Below, in pieces: positions 17,475-24,516 of a stretch of DNA of 64,000 nucleotides. The position numbers and the translations under genes were made by a program. Numbering within the stretch: position 1 is the first letter of the stretch; every line of letters begins with the position of its first letter. This DNA is from Hyphomicrobiales bacterium (GTDB taxonomy: Bacteria; Pseudomonadota; Alphaproteobacteria; Rhizobiales; Rhizobiaceae). The DNA lies in assembly GCA_900473685.1 (NCBI GenBank), contig UCNE01000023.1, positions 124,001 through 188,000 of the forward strand. The letters run 5' to 3'. Under the pieces are notes generated by a model. It did not search any database. It saw only the letters and a program-made list of their open reading frames with translations, and was not told where the DNA came from.

Positions 17475-17939
17475 CTATACCGAAGCGTATTCGGCGTTGC
17501 GTAGCCGCAGGAGGCTGACAAAGCCGGTTTCCGGATCGGTCCACGACCCGAATTCAAGAACACCGCTGGCCTCAATCGTCTGGGATGGCTGCACGAATGT
17601 CTGTTTCTCGCCGAGATAGACAACAACGATATTGTCCGGCCAGTCGGAATCCGTGGAGCAGAACGGGCAGATCGACATCGGAATTTCGGTCAGCACGAAG
17701 AAGGCAGCCTCAGCCTTCAGCGGCGGCGCCATGAAGCCCTTGATGGTTATCTGCTGACCGGCCAGCGATTTTACCTTTTCGGAGAACTCCAGTCCGAGAA
17801 CACCGAACTTGCTGTAAAGCTGATCGAAGGACAGGGATGGCGTGGCTGCTGCGGCTGGGCGCGCAGCCACCAGTAAAGGCAGACCCGCGAGCAGCGTCAT
17901 CAGGGTACGCCGGGTCACTTGGGGATCAGGATGGGTCAT
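17475..17939 (-). CDS. Tat-exported DUF3299-like protein of the ABC cluster
   Basis: This 154-residue protein has a twin-arginine type leader: TRRTLMTLLAG, then a hydrophobic stretch and AARPAAAA before the mature part. The mature domain begins around SLSFDQLYSKFG and contains IKGFMAPPLKAEAAFFVL, CPFCSTDSDWPDN with a CxxC pair, and a closing ASGVLEFGSW...FVSLLRL. This is the beta-rich plan of DUF3299-like periplasmic proteins found beside zinc-responsive ABC transporters. AGGAG stands about eight bases before the ATG. It lies 98 bp after alkaline phosphatase on the same strand, with a hairpin between, and immediately precedes the ATPase. Folded, cofactor-loaded export is suggested by the Tat signal. 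Confidence 0.72.
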   Translation of the reverse strand: MTHPDPQVTRRTLMTLLAGLPLLVAARPAAAATPSLSFDQLYSKFGVLGLEFSEKVKSLAGQQITIKGFMAPPLKAEAAFFVLTEIPMSICPFCSTDSDWPDNIVVVYLGEKQTFVQPSQTIEASGVLEFGSWTDPETGFVSLLRLRNAEYASV

Positions 17940-17997
17940 GGGACGATCTCCTCGCGGAGCGGCTGGGGCTCAAGCGCAGCCTGAACCGGAAACGGAA

Positions 17998-18025
17998 TCC
18001 GGCGGGCTGCAAGCAGCCCGCCGGA
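17998..18025 (-). terminator. Hairpin after alkaline phosphatase, possible terminator
   Basis: A perfect 13-bp inverted repeat TCCGGCGGGCTGC / GCAGCCCGCCGGA follows the stop codon. On the minus strand it is followed by ATTCCGTTTCC, a poor T-tract, so termination may be partial and some transcripts may continue into the ABC cluster. Confidence 0.55.
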
Positions 18026-18037
18026 CGCGATCATGGA

Positions 18038-19795
18038 TCAGTTGGTCTGTTTGACGCCCAGCGCCATGGTATCGACGAGGACACGATACACGTCGCTCTG
18101 CTCCATATAGCCCTTGAAGCCTTCCGAGCCGGGGCCGACAGCCTGCAGCACGACGTCGTCGACGGCGTGGACGCCCGAATCGCCTTCCTTCGGAATATTG
18201 CCGGGTACGAAGACTGCGCCGGGCACATCCTTGTAGGCCTCGTTGGCCACATATTCCTTCTTTTCGTTCTGGATCGCCGGAACGAACGGACCATCCAGCT
18301 TCGGGCGGAAGGTCTCGTAATGATCCGGGCCGTTGTTGGCGTTCAGGAACAGGCGGCGGGTCACATCCACCTTATCCGGATAACCGTCATTGTTTTCGTC
18401 GGTGTAGTTCGGGAAGCCGGCGCTAGCGTAGGTACCGACCTTTTCGCGCATTTCGGTGCCTGGCTTTTCGTCATCGACGGTGCCGATGATCGAAACGCCG
18501 TGTGTGTGGTCGCCGGTGACGACGATCAGCGTGTCCGGGTTTTTGGCTGCGAATTCGCGGGCAACGCCGATTGCCTTGTCGAACTCGATCGTATCGACGA
18601 CGGCACGATCCCAATCAAGCGGATGGGACATCTTGTCGACATTGGCAGCTTCAACCATCAGGAAGAAGCCTTCGGGGTTCTTCGACAGGCTGTCGAGCGC
18701 GACCTTGGTCATCTCGACGAGGCCTGGCTGGTTCGGAAACTTCTCGACTGTGCCCTTCTTGAGGAATTCGCGATCGAGCGTGGTGTCCATGTTGCCGGTG
18801 TGGAAGATGCCGAGGATCTTGCCGGTATTGGTACCGGCCGCAGCCGCCAGTTCGGTCTTGTCGGTTGCGAGCGTATAGCCGGCGTCCTGGAACAACTTGA
18901 CATAATCCTTGTCGTCCTTGCGCTTCGAGCCTGGCGTGGCCTGCGGCAGGAAGTAAGCCGAGCCACCGCCAAGCAGAACATCCGGCTTCACGTCGAACAG
19001 CATGCCGTTGATCTCTGCCTTGTCGCCACGCTTGCGGGTATGGGCGACGACGGCTGCCGGTGTCGCATCCTGCAGTTCAGCGGTCGAAATGATGCCGATC
19101 GACTTCTTGGTCTGGCGGCGGATGGCTTCCGCAATGTTTTCAACCTTCGGATCATCGAACGTGTCCGGCGTGCGGTCGGCATAGACGCCGATGGCGTTCA
19201 CGGCCGTCTTGTGACCGGTCATATAGGCGGACATGGTGTTGGCCGAGTCGGTGGCGACCGCATCGGTTGCCGAGGTGCCGATAAAGGCGGCCGGGGGAAC
19301 GTCGTCGAGGTTCAGGCGGCCATTCGCCTTGCCCTCTGTCATACCCTTGGACATAATGCGGGCGGCGGTGCGATGGGCGACCGAGAAACCGTCAGCGATA
19401 AGGAAGATGACGTTCTTGGCCTTGGCGGTTTCGCCGGTATTGTAGACATCCCAGGTGACAGACTTCGATTCCGAGCCGGCAGTTACTTCGATCGTATAGG
19501 CGCCCTCAGTCGGCAGGACGAGGTCGCGGGCGATCAATGCCGAGCCCAAAACCTTGTCTTCCTTGCCCTTTTCTTCGGCAACGAATTCGGCTTCCTTGCC
19601 GAGAACCGTCTTGTAATCCTGCCCGTTGACAGTGATCTTGACGTCTTCCGGCTTGACGACCGACTTGAATTCGACCTTGAAATCGAATGGCGAGCCGGCG
19701 AGGATCGTTGCACGATCGAGCGGATAAACGGTAGTGGCCTGTGCGGCCCCAGCGAGGAATGTCGTGGCGGCAAGCGCCGACAGAAGCATACGCAT
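18038..19795 (-). CDS. Alkaline phosphatase (PhoA-type fold)
   Basis: This is a secreted Zn/Mg phosphomonoesterase of 585 residues. A signal peptide (MLLSALAATTFLAGAAQA) is followed by an Ig-like N-terminal domain to about residue 110. The catalytic domain then begins with NVIFLIADGFS (metal aspartate). The nucleophile is the serine of ATDSANTMSAYMTGHKT, and the zinc histidines lie in MVEAANVDKMSH and GDHTHGV. The ATG at 19795 follows AAGGGGG; the open frame continues much further upstream without homologous sequence. A Pho box lies 57 bp upstream, so PhoB control is expected. Scavenging phosphate in the periplasm during starvation is the likely role. Confidence 0.92.
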   Translation of the reverse strand: MRMLLSALAATTFLAGAAQATTVYPLDRATILAGSPFDFKVEFKSVVKPEDVKITVNGQDYKTVLGKEAEFVAEEKGKEDKVLGSALIARDLVLPTEGAYTIEVTAGSESKSVTWDVYNTGETAKAKNVIFLIADGFSVAHRTAARIMSKGMTEGKANGRLNLDDVPPAAFIGTSATDAVATDSANTMSAYMTGHKTAVNAIGVYADRTPDTFDDPKVENIAEAIRRQTKKSIGIISTAELQDATPAAVVAHTRKRGDKAEINGMLFDVKPDVLLGGGSAYFLPQATPGSKRKDDKDYVKLFQDAGYTLATDKTELAAAAGTNTGKILGIFHTGNMDTTLDREFLKKGTVEKFPNQPGLVEMTKVALDSLSKNPEGFFLMVEAANVDKMSHPLDWDRAVVDTIEFDKAIGVAREFAAKNPDTLIVVTGDHTHGVSIIGTVDDEKPGTEMREKVGTYASAGFPNYTDENNDGYPDKVDVTRRLFLNANNGPDHYETFRPKLDGPFVPAIQNEKKEYVANEAYKDVPGAVFVPGNIPKEGDSGVHAVDDVVLQAVGPGSEGFKGYMEQSDVYRVLVDTMALGVKQTN

Positions 19796-19851
19796 GGAAA
19801 ACCCCCTTTTTGGTTTCGTCCGGTAATGACGGCCCGCAATAGTCACCCAGG

Positions 19852-19869
19852 GTGACAGCGGCATGACAC
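19852..19869 (-). promoter_or_regulatory. Pho box upstream of alkaline phosphatase
   Basis: On the minus strand GTGTCAT-GCCG-CTGTCAC is a pair of 7-mer direct repeats at 11-bp spacing, matching the PhoB box (CTGTCAT-N4-CTGTCAC). It sits 57 bp before the ATG. A further half-site CTGTCAA lies 19 bp upstream. Confidence 0.82.
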
Positions 19870-19983
19870 TTGCGTAACGTTTTGACAGCAGGGTGGCGGA
19901 CCCGTCTTCATGACGCGTATTCTCAGCTTTCTGTTGACTCTGCGCCAAAACCGCGTAAGAGCAGCAGCGGAAAAGGACCCACC

Positions 19984-20103
19984 ATGCACCGTTTTGGTTA
20001 CGCCATCGCTGCGCTGATCGCCCCGGCATTCGCTGCCGGGCGGGTTCGTTCTTTCTCGATATCTTCCAAAACAATGGCCAAAACGACGACGAAAACCGTC
20101 TGA
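19984..20103 (+). CDS. Probable regulatory leader peptide of asd (Lys/Thr/Met codons)
   Basis: This 39-codon ORF has a good ribosome site (AAAAGGA, six bases before the ATG) and a weak promoter-like TTGACT-N16-TAAGAG just upstream at 19934. Its last codons read Lys-Thr-Met-Ala-Lys-Thr-Thr-Thr-Lys-Thr-Val-stop (20068-20103): five Thr, three Lys and one Met in eleven codons. Lysine, threonine and methionine are the end products of the aspartate pathway in which Asd acts, and E. coli thrL is a known precedent for such a peptide. Strong hairpins follow before asd. The rest of the peptide is hydrophobic (YAIAALIAPAFAAG). An alternative nine-codon peptide starts at the internal ATG at 20074. The peptide itself probably has no other function. 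Confidence 0.62.
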   Translation: MHRFGYAIAALIAPAFAAGRVRSFSISSKTMAKTTTKTV

Positions 20104-20196
20104 CGTCTCTGGCCACCGCTCTCTCCCCGGCACGGCCGGGGACCTGAAACCCGCGCCTTTGGCCGGCGGGTTTCCCCCAAAGCCCCGCGGAGAGAC
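20022..20196 (+). promoter_or_regulatory. Candidate attenuator structures in the asd leader
   Basis: Three perfect hairpins surround the leader codons: CCCGGCA/TGCCGGG (20022-20040), CCCCGGC-ACG-GCCGGGG (20125-20141) and GAAACCCGC/GCGGGTTTC (20146-20174). The second arm of the first can also pair with the first arm of the second, so the folds can be mutually exclusive. GGAGAGAC (20189-20196), just before the asd ribosome site, is complementary to GTCTCT at 20105 and CTCTCTCC at 20119, right after the leader stop. A ribosome stalled on the Lys/Thr codons would cover GTCTCT and could free the asd start. The last hairpin lacks a long T-tract, so control could be translational. Confidence 0.5.
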
Positions 20197-20214
20197 AGAA
20201 AGAGAGCAAAGACA

Positions 20215-21249
20215 ATGGGTTTCAAGATTGCTATTGCCGGCGCGACCGGAAACGTCGGCCGCGAAATGCTGAACATTCTCGAAGAGCGCGGCTTCCCCGC
20301 GGACGAAGTCGTGGCGCTGGCCTCGGCCCGCAGCCAGGGCACCGAGGTTTCGTTCGGCGACAAGACGCTGAAGGTCAAGAACCTCGAGAACTACGATTTT
20401 TCCGACACCGATATTTGCCTGATGTCGGCCGGCGGCGCCGTATCGCTGAAGTGGTCGCCGAAGATCGGCGCACAGGGCTGCGTCGTCATCGATAACTCGT
20501 CGGCCTGGCGCTACGATCAGGACGTGCCGTTGATCGTGCCGGAAGTAAACCCGGACGCCATCACCCAGTTCACCAAGCGCAACATCATTGCCAACCCGAA
20601 TTGCTCGACCGCCCAGCTCGTTGTAGCGCTGAAGCCGCTGCATGACTTTGCCAAGATCAAGCGCGTCGTCGTTTCGACCTATCAGTCGGTTTCCGGTGCC
20701 GGCAAGGAAGGCATGGACGAACTGTTCAACCAGACCCGCGCCGTCTTCGTCGCCGATCCGGTCGAATCGAAGAAGTTCACCAAGCGCATCGCCTTCAACG
20801 TCATTCCGCACATCGATAGCTTCATGGAAGATGGCTATACGAAGGAAGAATGGAAGGTTCTGGCCGAAACCAAGAAGATGCTCGACCCGAAGATCAAGGT
20901 GACCTGCACCGCCGTGCGCGTTCCGGTCTTCATCGGCCATTCGGAAGCCGTCAACATCGAATTCGAAAACGAGATCAGCGCCGACCAGGCCCGCGACATC
21001 CTGCGCGAAGCTCCAGGCTGCATCGTCATCGACAAGCACGAGAACGGCGGCTACATCACGCCTTACGAATCGGCTGGCGAAGACGCCACCTATATTTCGC
21101 GCATCCGCGAAGACGCGACTGTCGAGAACGGCCTGAATATCTGGGTCGTTTCCGACAACCTGCGCAAGGGTGCCGCCTTGAACGCCATCCAGATTGCCGA
21201 ACTTCTCGTCAATCGCGGCCTGATCAAGGCGAAGAAACAGGCCGCCTGA
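20215..21249 (+). CDS. asd: Aspartate-semialdehyde dehydrogenase
   Basis: Asd reduces aspartyl phosphate to aspartate semialdehyde with NADPH, the branch point to lysine/diaminopimelate, threonine and methionine. The 344-residue product has the N-terminal nucleotide-binding FKIAIAGATGNVGREML, the catalytic Cys130 in ANPNCSTAQLVVAL, the substrate segment STYQSVSGAGKEGMDEL and the catalytic His242 in FIGHSEAVNIE. The length is typical of the USG-1/Asd family. The ribosome site is only moderate (AGAGAG eight bases before the ATG) and could be masked by upstream sequence. It is preceded by the probable leader peptide and followed by a strong terminator, so it is monocistronic. Confidence 0.97.
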   Translation: MGFKIAIAGATGNVGREMLNILEERGFPADEVVALASARSQGTEVSFGDKTLKVKNLENYDFSDTDICLMSAGGAVSLKWSPKIGAQGCVVIDNSSAWRYDQDVPLIVPEVNPDAITQFTKRNIIANPNCSTAQLVVALKPLHDFAKIKRVVVSTYQSVSGAGKEGMDELFNQTRAVFVADPVESKKFTKRIAFNVIPHIDSFMEDGYTKEEWKVLAETKKMLDPKIKVTCTAVRVPVFIGHSEAVNIEFENEISADQARDILREAPGCIVIDKHENGGYITPYESAGEDATYISRIREDATVENGLNIWVVSDNLRKGAALNAIQIAELLVNRGLIKAKKQAA

Positions 21250-21276
21250 TCAGGAAATATAAAGTTTTAACAAATA

Positions 21277-21319
21277 AAAGCCTCGCATGATCCGTCAAAC
21301 GGGATGCGGGGCTTCTTTG
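21277..21319 (+). terminator. Rho-independent terminator of asd
   Basis: AAGCCTCGCAT...ATGCGGGGCTT forms an 11-bp stem with one G-T pair and is followed by CTTTGT. It starts about 27 bp after the asd stop codon. Confidence 0.82.
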
Positions 21320-21359
21320 TAAAAAGGCAACTGCGACGATTTTTCATGGTCTAAAAGGA

Positions 21360-21375
21360 GGATTCACGTGAAACA
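21360..21375. promoter_or_regulatory. parS-like site
   Basis: GGATTCACGTGAAACA matches 14 of 16 positions of the parS consensus TGTTTCACGTGAAACA. It overlaps a strong ribosome site and a GTG upstream of the lytic transglycosylase. It lies about 29 kb from parAB, farther out than the other sites. Confidence 0.55.
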
Positions 21376-21469
21376 CGCCCTCCTGATACTGTGCCAACAT
21401 CGTGACAGACGCCGCAAAGACTGGCATTTTGCAGGCACAAATTTGGATTCGGGCAATACGGGGTTTTAC

Positions 21470-22291
21470 ATGCACAAGGCAAAGTGCGTACTGGCAGGTT
21501 TCACGGCGATGATGGCGGCGGCAATTCTGCCGTCGGTTGCATCGGCCGCACAGTGCAGCAACACATCGGCAGGCTTCGAGGCCTGGGTTGAAGACTTCAA
21601 GGGTGAGGCCGCAGGCCGCGGCATCAGCCCGGCTGTGCTGAACAAGGCGTTTGCCAACGTCACCTACAACAAGGCGACGATCCGCGCCGACCGTGGCCAG
21701 AAGAGCTTCAAGCTGTCGCTGAGCCAATTCATGCAGAAGCGCGGCGGCCAGACGATCATTTCGCGCGGCAAGAAGATGAAGGCGCAGAACGCGGCCCTCT
21801 TCAACTCCATCGAAAAACGCTATGGCGTTCCGGCCGGCCCAGTCATCGCGATCTGGGGCATGGAAACCGGTTTTGGTGGCTTCATGGGCAAGGAACATAC
21901 ACTTTCGGCCGTCTCGACCCTATCGTTTGACTGCCGCCGGTCCGACTTTTTCACCAACCAGCTCTATGCAGCGCTGACCCTGGTGCAGCGCGGCGACCTC
22001 AGCCCCGACGCGCGGGGCGCTGCCCATGGCGAAATCGGCCAGACACAGTTCCTGCCGGCCAATGTGCTGAAATTCGGCGTCGATGGCGACGGCAACGGCC
22101 ATATCGACATGGTCCGCTCCAAGGCGGACGCGCTTGCCTCGACCGCCAACTTCCTGCGCGGCCACGGCTGGAGCGCAGGCGCCGGCTATCAGCAGGGTCA
22201 AGCCAATTTCGGCGCGATCCAGGGCTGGAACGCTGCCAGCGTCTACCAGCAGGCAATCGCCATCATCGGCGCCGAGATCGACGGCGGCTGA
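21470..22291 (+). CDS. Lytic murein transglycosylase (MltB-like)
   Basis: This 273-residue exported enzyme cleaves the glycan strands of peptidoglycan to 1,6-anhydro products. A signal peptide (CVLAGFTAMMAAAILPSVASA) is followed by an N-terminal helical part and the SLT fold, with the catalytic glutamate in IWGMETGFGGFMGK and the supporting segments STLSFDCRRSDFF and GEIGQTQFLP. The mature start CSNT may hold a disulfide with the later cysteine. The start is uncertain: the ATG at 21470 gives a clean signal peptide but has a weak ribosome site. An in-frame GTG at 21368 has the excellent AAAAGGAGG but would add 34 residues ahead of the signal. Its terminator is at 22324. Confidence 0.85.
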   Translation: MHKAKCVLAGFTAMMAAAILPSVASAAQCSNTSAGFEAWVEDFKGEAAGRGISPAVLNKAFANVTYNKATIRADRGQKSFKLSLSQFMQKRGGQTIISRGKKMKAQNAALFNSIEKRYGVPAGPVIAIWGMETGFGGFMGKEHTLSAVSTLSFDCRRSDFFTNQLYAALTLVQRGDLSPDARGAAHGEIGQTQFLPANVLKFGVDGDGNGHIDMVRSKADALASTANFLRGHGWSAGAGYQQGQANFGAIQGWNAASVYQQAIAIIGAEIDGG

Positions 22292-22323
22292 TAGATAGCG
22301 CAGTTTTTGGAATGTTGAATGAT

Positions 22324-22356
22324 CCGCAGCCCGGGAAACCGGGCTGCGGATTTTTT
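22324..22356 (+). terminator. Rho-independent terminator of the transglycosylase gene
   Basis: CCGCAGCCCGG-GAAA-CCGGGCTGCGG is an 11-bp perfect stem with a GAAA tetraloop, followed by ATTTTTTAT. Confidence 0.93.
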
Positions 22357-22461
22357 ATCGCGCAGGATTAAAAACCAAATGGTCACGCGCGGTCACTGAA
22401 TTTTTGGCTCCAACAATCAGTGGAGCCAAGACCGCGTAGATGTCGCGCTCGCTTGTAGAAA

Positions 22462-22484
22462 CGGCGCGCATCTGAAGCGCGCCG
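22462..22484 (-). terminator. Possible terminator of carbonic anhydrase gene
   Basis: CGGCGCGC/GCGCGCCG is an 8-bp perfect stem. On the minus strand it lies 20 bp past the stop codon and is followed by TTTCT, a short T-tract. Confidence 0.5.
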
Positions 22485-22504
22485 CAACCGTCATGGCTGA
22501 AATA

Positions 22505-23146
22505 TCAAAGGCCGGGGCGGCCGAAATCGCCGCTCTTGTTATCCATCACCCAGAGCTCTCCGGTGGAGATGTCGAACCAGGCGCCATGCAGCTGCAGCTT
22601 ACCGCGCTGTTCGAGGATCTGGACGCAGGGGAACGTCCGCAGGTTGGCGATGGAATTGCGGATCGAGACGCGCTCCAGCGCCCGCTGCCGTTCGGCGGCG
22701 GTCATGACTTCGTTGCTTTGGATCTGCTCGGCAGCCGGCTTCAAAAGGTGCATCCAGCGGCCGATGAAATCCCCCGGCGAGAGCGGCTCGGCATTAACGT
22801 CGAGCGCAGCCTTGATGCCACCACAACGGCCATGGCCCATCACGACGATATCGCTCACCTTCAGAACCTGGACCGCAAATTCCAGTGCCGCCGATGTCGA
22901 ATGGTAGTGACCATCCGGCTCGTAGGGCGGCATCATGTTGGCAACATTGCGAACGACGAAAAGCTCGCCAGGACCGCTGTCGAAAATGGTTTCCGGCGCG
23001 GCGCGGCTGTCACAACAGGCGATGACGAGCGTTTTAGGCTGCTGTCCGGTTTCGGCCAAGACCTTGTAGCGCTGCTGTTGCTCGCTGTAGCGGCCGGTCA
23101 TGAAGTTGTTGTAGCCCTTCAGCAATTGGTCCGGGAAACGCTGCAT
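22505..23146 (-). CDS. Beta-class carbonic anhydrase
   Basis: This 213-residue zinc enzyme interconverts CO2 and bicarbonate. The beta-class zinc ligands are visible in VIACCDSRAAPE (Cys and the Asp-Arg dyad) and in MGHGRCGGIKAAL (His and Cys). GELFVVRNVANMMPP and ALEFAVQVLKVSDIVVMGH complete the signature. There is no signal peptide. I chose the ATG at 23146 because MQRFPDQLLKGYNNF is the family-like N-terminus and GGAG lies upstream at 11 bases; longer starts at 23182 and 23230 are possible. The bicarbonate would serve carboxylations in fatty acid, purine and arginine synthesis. Confidence 0.93.
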   Translation of the reverse strand: MQRFPDQLLKGYNNFMTGRYSEQQQRYKVLAETGQQPKTLVIACCDSRAAPETIFDSGPGELFVVRNVANMMPPYEPDGHYHSTSAALEFAVQVLKVSDIVVMGHGRCGGIKAALDVNAEPLSPGDFIGRWMHLLKPAAEQIQSNEVMTAAERQRALERVSIRNSIANLRTFPCVQILEQRGKLQLHGAWFDISTGELWVMDNKSGDFGRPGL

Positions 23147-23357
23147 GTGCTCGATCACTCCGCTATTCAAGTTAATTGACATGTATATGTGCAGACCATA
23201 CGCGGGGCATATCATTTTTGTGCGCTGCACACATGCAAATTTGCGGTAGCCCGCGCTACCGGCGATATCCGTGAAATTCTCCGTATCTTTTTGTAGGTTG
23301 GACCCGGTTTATCCGCTCAGGCCATCGCGTGGCAAGCAATAGATCGGCCGGACGCCA

Positions 23358-24233
23358 TCAAGAGCGCCGTTTCTGGCCGGGATGCAGCAGCCGGCGCATC
23401 TGAACCATCGCCATCGGCGTTGCAAGACTGGACGCATCCCGCTCGAGCGTCAGCTCGTCGGCGCCGCGTTTGCCGGTGCGGGCGATGATCTCGAAAACGC
23501 TGGCCGTTGCCAGTTGCAGCGCCCGCTCCTCTTTCAGGCCCTCCAGAAGCCGGGCAACAAACAGGGCCGCCAGAAGGTCGCCTGTCCCATTCGGCGGATT
23601 GTCGATCAGCCGATGCTCGGCCAGCAGCGCGTGATTGCCGGACAGATAGAGATTGCCGGTGCTGCCCTGCATCATCGGGATGGCCGAGGTGACAAGCATG
23701 CGCGGCGGCCCGAGCGACAGCGCCGCCTCAAGAATGGCCGCATTCGATTCAAGCTCCGCACCACAAAGCCACGACAATTCGAACCGGTTGGGTGTCGCAA
23801 GCGAGGCCAGCGGCAGCAACCGGTCGCGCATCGCGATCGCCGTTGCCTCCGGCACGTATAATCCGCCGGCATCGCCCATCACCGGATCGCAGGCATAGAA
23901 CAGGTCCGGATTCTTGGCCCGCAGCGCCTCGACCAGGCGCGCCACACCCTCTGCCTGGTGGGCGCCACCGAGATAGCCGGATAGGACGGCGCGGACTTCG
24001 CCTGTCCACGGCGCACGGATGAGATCGTCGATCAACCGGTCGAAATCCTCGGCACCGACCGTTATTCGCGTCGAGGGGCCATGACCGGGATGCCAGGGCA
24101 GGATAACCGTCGGCAAAGCCCAGACGGGGTAACCCAAAGTCTCTAGCGCAAAGACGGCAGCGCGATTGCCGACGGATCCGCGAATCACATGGCTGGAAAT
24201 GACGATGACGGCGCCGGGGGCAGGCTCGGACAT
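23358..24233 (-). CDS. pdxY: Pyridoxal kinase (PdxY-like)
   Basis: This 291-residue ribokinase-fold enzyme phosphorylates pyridoxal in the vitamin B6 salvage route. Marks are VIVISSHVIRGSVGNRAAVFAL at the N-terminus (substrate loop), PVWALPTVILPWHPGH, the conserved ACDPVMGDAGGLYV, and the anion-hole/catalytic GTGD in NPPNGTGDLLAALFVARLLEG near residue 220. The C-terminal arm is arginine-rich. It is transcribed away from the NAD-GDH gene, with a 283-bp intergenic region between them. That region holds the divergent promoters, and I see no clear operator in it. Confidence 0.9.
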   Translation of the reverse strand: MSEPAPGAVIVISSHVIRGSVGNRAAVFALETLGYPVWALPTVILPWHPGHGPSTRITVGAEDFDRLIDDLIRAPWTGEVRAVLSGYLGGAHQAEGVARLVEALRAKNPDLFYACDPVMGDAGGLYVPEATAIAMRDRLLPLASLATPNRFELSWLCGAELESNAAILEAALSLGPPRMLVTSAIPMMQGSTGNLYLSGNHALLAEHRLIDNPPNGTGDLLAALFVARLLEGLKEERALQLATASVFEIIARTGKRGADELTLERDASSLATPMAMVQMRRLLHPGQKRRS

Positions 24234-24516
24234 TTCTGATTTTCCGCTATTTCGACCTGCCCAGATCGCCCGACAGTCATGCCGCTGTCAACTGCGGCTG
24301 CCAAAAGATCGAAAGGGTCTATTTGGGCGCGTTCATGAGAACAACGAAATATGCAGATACAACCGATTGAATTCGAGAAGCGGCGAATTCTTGCCGAAAA
24401 TTTCATAAAACCATTCCGAATTGGATCAATCTGACCGAAAAATAGCCACAAAAACAATCGCCATGAACAAATCTTCTGTTAGGTTCGGCCAAATGGTGAT
24501 TGCAGGGAGTACTGTC

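Noticed and set aside
17837-19855. Plus-strand open frame of 672 codons
   Set aside because: It is antisense to the alkaline phosphatase gene, which has all catalytic residues.
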